Shown here piece by piece: positions 5,082-7,870 of a stretch of 7,870 nucleotides of DNA; position 1 is the first letter of the stretch; each line of letters begins with the position of its first letter. The translations under genes were made by a program, and so were the position numbers. Source of the stretch: Gammaproteobacteria bacterium (GTDB taxonomy: Bacteria; Pseudomonadota; Gammaproteobacteria; UBA6429; Thiohalophilaceae); NCBI GenBank assembly GCA_030593785.1, contig JAUVGM010000098.1, positions 1 through 7,870 on the forward strand, given 5' to 3'. The notes under the pieces are model-generated. The model did not search any database. It was not told the origin of the DNA and was given only the letters and a program-made list of their open reading frames with translations.

Positions 5082-7064
5082 ATGAAGCGCGCATATTACT
5101 CTTCTTCTATAAGTAAGTTTTGCAATCAGGAACCCGATCAAATACTTGGGGAAATGACCCATGAGCATTCTTTTGATCTAACAACTCTTCAACGTGATGC
5201 ATGGGTTGGACAAACGCAAATATTAAAAGATGTGTTGCATGATTATGAAGGTAAAATTTATTTTGAGTTCTCCATTCCTAGAATGGGTAAACGCGTAGAC
5301 ACTATTGTTATTGTTGATTCTGTTGTTTTTGTTATTGAATTCAAAGTTGGCGCAAGTTCGTATGAATCAGCGGATATTGATCAGGTGATGGATTACGCAC
5401 TTGATATGCAAAATTTCCATGAAGGAAGCCATGAAGTTATATTGGTTCCTGTCCTTGTAGCTACAAATGCACCTGAAAAAGAGTTTCACTTAAATACTAT
5501 TCCAAAAGATCGTTTATTTACTCCTATTTGTTGTAATGCTCTGTCATTAGCAAAAGTGATAAATGATGTATTGTCACTTCAAAATGAGAACTTAATTAAA
5601 ATTGATGAGTGGGAAGAGAGTGGCTATAAACCAACACCAACGATTATTGAAGCCACATTAGCACTATATGGTGGACATTCTGTTGTTGATATATCTCGTA
5701 GTGACGCAACCGCTGAAAACTTATCGCATACCTCATCAGCTATTGTCGATATTATTGAAAAATCCAATAATGATTCTGAAAAAGCAATAATCTTTGTTAC
5801 TGGTGTGCCTGGTTCTGGTAAAACATTGGTTGGACTTAATGTTGCTTCAAGTCACATGGATAAGGATAAAGATAAAGAGCTTTATAGTGTTTTTCTTTCA
5901 GGTAATGGCCCTTTAGTTAAAATCCTAAATGAAGCACTCGCACGAGACAGAGTAGAGAAAAGTATTTTAACTGGTGAAAAGTTAAAAATTGGAAAGGCAC
6001 GAAGTGAGGTAAAAGCTTTAATTCAGAATGTCCATCATTTTCGTGATGAAGGATTAAAAGATTCAAATAAAAAACCACCTGAGAAAGTCGTTGTTTTTGA
6101 TGAGGCCCAAAGGGCATGGTCAAAAGAGCAAACTATTAAATTCATGCGTGAAAAGAAAAATCAGCCTGACTTTGATAAGTCAGAACCCGAGTTTTTAATT
6201 TCATGTATGGATAGACATCCTGATTGGGCAACGATTGTTTGTTTAGTAGGTGGTGGACAAGAAATTAATACAGGTGAAGCAGGAATTAGAGAATGGATTG
6301 AGGCAATAGAAAATTCTTTTTCACATTGGAAAATTTATCTTTCCGATAGACTAACAGATAGTGAATATGGTGCAGGGGAAGTTATTAATCAGGTGAAGAA
6401 AAATCCATTGGTTAAATTTATACCTGATTTACATCTACAGACATCCTTACGTTCTTTTCGAAGCGAAAAAGTTTCGTTATTTGTTAAACAATTATTAGAC
6501 TTAGAAATGGAAGCGGCGAAAGAGAGTTTCAAGACTATTAATAAAAATTATCCTATTGTCTTAACGCGTGATCTTAATAAAGCAAAAGATTGGGTTAGAA
6601 ATAAAGCTCGAGGAACAGAACGATACGGTATGGTTGTCTCATCACAAGCCTCTCGTTTAAAACCCTATTCTATTGATGTCCGCGTTAAAACTGATCCTGT
6701 ACACTGGTTTTTAAATGAGAAAGATGATGTTCGTTCTTCTTATTACCTTGAAGATGTGGTGACAGAGTTTGATATACAAGGACTTGAATTAGATTGGGTG
6801 TGTATGGCATGGGATGCTGATTTTCGATTTGCTGAAGATAAGTGGGAAAACTGGTCGTTCCGTGGTAATAAATGGCAAAGAATTAAAAAACTTGAGAGGC
6901 AGATGTATCAAAAGAATGCCTATCGAGTACTTTTAACAAGAGCTAGACAAGGTATGGTGTTGTTTGTGCCAAATGGTGACGATGACGATCATACGAGACC
7001 AAAAAGTTATTATGATTCAACGTATCGCTATCTAAAAGGTTTGGGATTAACAGAAATATTATAA
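5082..7064 (+). CDS. PD-(D/E)XK nuclease-DUF2075 SF1 helicase fusion, candidate anti-phage protein
   Basis: The 660-residue protein has two parts. The N-terminal part (about 55-165) carries a PD-(D/E)XK nuclease core: Asp73 in GKRVDTIVIV, Glu86 and Lys88 in VIEFKVG, and Gln101 in the following helix (DIDQVMDYA). The C-terminal part (about 234-660) is a DUF2075 superfamily 1 helicase. It has Walker A GVPGSGKT (241-248), Walker B VVVFDEAQRAW (336-346), a motif III-like GGGQEINTGEAG (390-401), SLRSF (455-459), motif V TEFDIQGLELDWV (561-573) and motif VI AYRVLLTRARQG (613-624). All catalytic positions look intact. ATP-driven movement on nucleic acid coupled to cleavage is the likely activity. 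From memory, the staphylococcal single-protein immunity enzyme Nhi has a comparable nuclease plus helicase plan; equivalence is unproven. ATG 5082 is preceded only by a weak GGA. Divergence from the abiE operon supports a defence role. Confidence 0.85.
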   Translation: MKRAYYSSSISKFCNQEPDQILGEMTHEHSFDLTTLQRDAWVGQTQILKDVLHDYEGKIYFEFSIPRMGKRVDTIVIVDSVVFVIEFKVGASSYESADIDQVMDYALDMQNFHEGSHEVILVPVLVATNAPEKEFHLNTIPKDRLFTPICCNALSLAKVINDVLSLQNENLIKIDEWEESGYKPTPTIIEATLALYGGHSVVDISRSDATAENLSHTSSAIVDIIEKSNNDSEKAIIFVTGVPGSGKTLVGLNVASSHMDKDKDKELYSVFLSGNGPLVKILNEALARDRVEKSILTGEKLKIGKARSEVKALIQNVHHFRDEGLKDSNKKPPEKVVVFDEAQRAWSKEQTIKFMREKKNQPDFDKSEPEFLISCMDRHPDWATIVCLVGGGQEINTGEAGIREWIEAIENSFSHWKIYLSDRLTDSEYGAGEVINQVKKNPLVKFIPDLHLQTSLRSFRSEKVSLFVKQLLDLEMEAAKESFKTINKNYPIVLTRDLNKAKDWVRNKARGTERYGMVVSSQASRLKPYSIDVRVKTDPVHWFLNEKDDVRSSYYLEDVVTEFDIQGLELDWVCMAWDADFRFAEDKWENWSFRGNKWQRIKKLERQMYQKNAYRVLLTRARQGMVLFVPNGDDDDHTRPKSYYDSTYRYLKGLGLTEIL

Positions 7065-7065
7065 A

Positions 7066-7596
7066 ATGAACCACGTGATCACCATTGCAGAACAATTTCC
7101 TAAAACGGCGAAAATAATACAACTATTGTTAGTGATGACACTATTGTTGTTTATTGCCGGTGTCTCATTACCCATTTTGACGATTACAAAATTATTGGTT
7201 GTCTCGAATGAAGTGTCTATTTTGACGGGGCTTCTTCAGTTGCTTGAAGAGCAACAGTATTTAGTTTTTGTCGTGATTTTTTTATTCAGTATTGTCTTGC
7301 CTTTATTAAAACTTTATTACTTGTTTTTACTATCAGCTAAGAAAGCAGTAGAAAATAATGTTTACTCGAAATATCTACATTTAATGCATCGCTATGGGCG
7401 TTGGTCGATGCTGGATGTTTTTGTGATTGCGATTTTAATTATGACGGTTAAGCTGGGAGCGTTGGCTTCTGTGGAAATTGAACCAGGCATGTATTTTTTT
7501 ACGGCAGCAGTGTTGTTGTTAATGATTATTACCTCTGTGATGGTGAAGTTGGAAAGTAAACTGGTATCGATTCAAACAAGCAATGATATCCATTAA
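7066..7596 (+). CDS. Single-domain PqiA-family membrane protein
   Basis: The 176-residue product matches the paraquat-inducible protein A domain. It has four hydrophobic helices at about residues 17-41, 65-90, 116-133 and 141-161. Family-typical sequences are PLLKL (79-83) and HRYGRWSMLDVFV (108-120), followed by KLGALASVEIEPG. Full PqiA proteins carry two such domains and cysteine zinc ribbons, acting with periplasmic MCE proteins in lipid transport between membranes. This protein has one domain and no cysteine at all, so it is a short, ribbon-less variant. No MCE partner is visible. The start lies one base after the stop of the nuclease-helicase gene, without a recognisable ribosome binding site, so it may be read through from that gene. 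It overlaps the next gene by 14 nt, suggesting those two act together. Confidence 0.88.
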   Translation: MNHVITIAEQFPKTAKIIQLLLVMTLLLFIAGVSLPILTITKLLVVSNEVSILTGLLQLLEEQQYLVFVVIFLFSIVLPLLKLYYLFLLSAKKAVENNVYSKYLHLMHRYGRWSMLDVFVIAILIMTVKLGALASVEIEPGMYFFTAAVLLLMIITSVMVKLESKLVSIQTSNDIH

Positions 7597-7870
7597 GCCA
7601 ACATCTGAATCCAATTGCTATCATCACTCTAAACGCGCCCTTTGGTGGTATGTCGCGTCACTATTGGTCATATGTTTCGGTTCAATCATGGCGGCGCATT
7701 ATTATCCGGGCGGATTCGATTGGTTCTATACCGTCGCCTCGGCTTTGGCTTCACAAAAACACAATCCAACCGGTAGTGTTTGGTTTGCAGGTAGCTTGAG
7801 CTTGTCGATGTTGTTGCTGTGGTTATATGTGTCATCTATAAAAATAAACCTGGGTGCAATACTTCCTTCG
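7583..7870 (+). CDS. N-terminal part of a multi-pass membrane protein (runs off the window)
   Basis: An uninterrupted frame of 96 codons begins at ATG 7583, inside the last codons of the PqiA-like gene (14-nt overlap, different frame), and continues past the window edge. It starts MISIKPTSESNCY. Two membrane helices are visible at about residues 20-38 and 67-86. The loop between them reads HYYPGGFDWFYTVASALASQ and then KHNPTGS. The pattern recalls DUF998 or Frag1/DRAM-like proteins, but the family assignment is a guess from the loop. The ribosome binding site is weak, so coupling to the upstream gene is likely. GC content rises markedly here compared with everything to the left. Confidence 0.7.
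   Translation, partial: MISIKPTSESNCYHHSKRALWWYVASLLVICFGSIMAAHYYPGGFDWFYTVASALASQKHNPTGSVWFAGSLSLSMLLLWLYVSSIKINLGAILPS

Overview
The window reads as an AT-rich accessory region of a proteobacterial chromosome, most likely a gammaproteobacterium. The evidence is a diderm-type lipoprotein, an FNR/CRP-like palindrome, an AbiE module, a PqiA-family membrane protein and a LysM protein shaped like an interbacterial toxin. The species cannot be named from the sequence. No rRNA, tRNA, CRISPR array or complete insertion sequence was seen.

Layout, left to right. (1) 35-463 (+): a small, complete ankyrin-repeat protein. (2) 631-1125 (+): a tyrosine-rich lipoprotein carrying an eight-G homopolymer, with an FNR-like palindrome upstream and a strong bidirectional terminator downstream. 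(3) 2574-1197 (-): a two-gene unit. A LysM protein with a glycine-rich hydrophobic C-terminal half is followed by a 129-aa membrane protein, which looks like a pore-forming toxin and its immunity protein. (4) 2575-2974: a gene-poor stretch with a possible polymerase fragment and copy 1 of a degenerate 100-bp repeat. (5) 4674-2975 (-): an intact AbiEi/AbiEii type IV toxin-antitoxin operon, with an inverted repeat just upstream that could be the antitoxin's operator. (6) 4675-5081: a gene-poor stretch with copy 2 of the repeat, divergent promoter candidates and a GGGGACAG motif. (7) 5082-7064 (+): a 660-aa protein joining a PD-(D/E)XK-type nuclease domain to a DUF2075 superfamily 1 helicase domain. 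(8) 7066-7596 (+): a single-domain PqiA-like membrane protein. (9) 7583 to the window end (+): the start of another multi-pass membrane protein, with visibly higher GC.

How the parts may work together. The AbiE module and the nuclease-helicase form a compact candidate defence cluster. The two 100-bp repeats are 73% identical without gaps and bracket the AbiE operon, with copy 1 ending 5 bp from the toxin stop codon. That suggests the module arrived or was duplicated as a discrete unit. The LysM toxin/immunity candidate and the ankyrin protein are a second accessory layer, plausibly for competition between bacteria. The most promising under-described items are the LysM pore-forming pair and the nuclease-helicase. 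All functional statements rest on motif reading, not on database searches.
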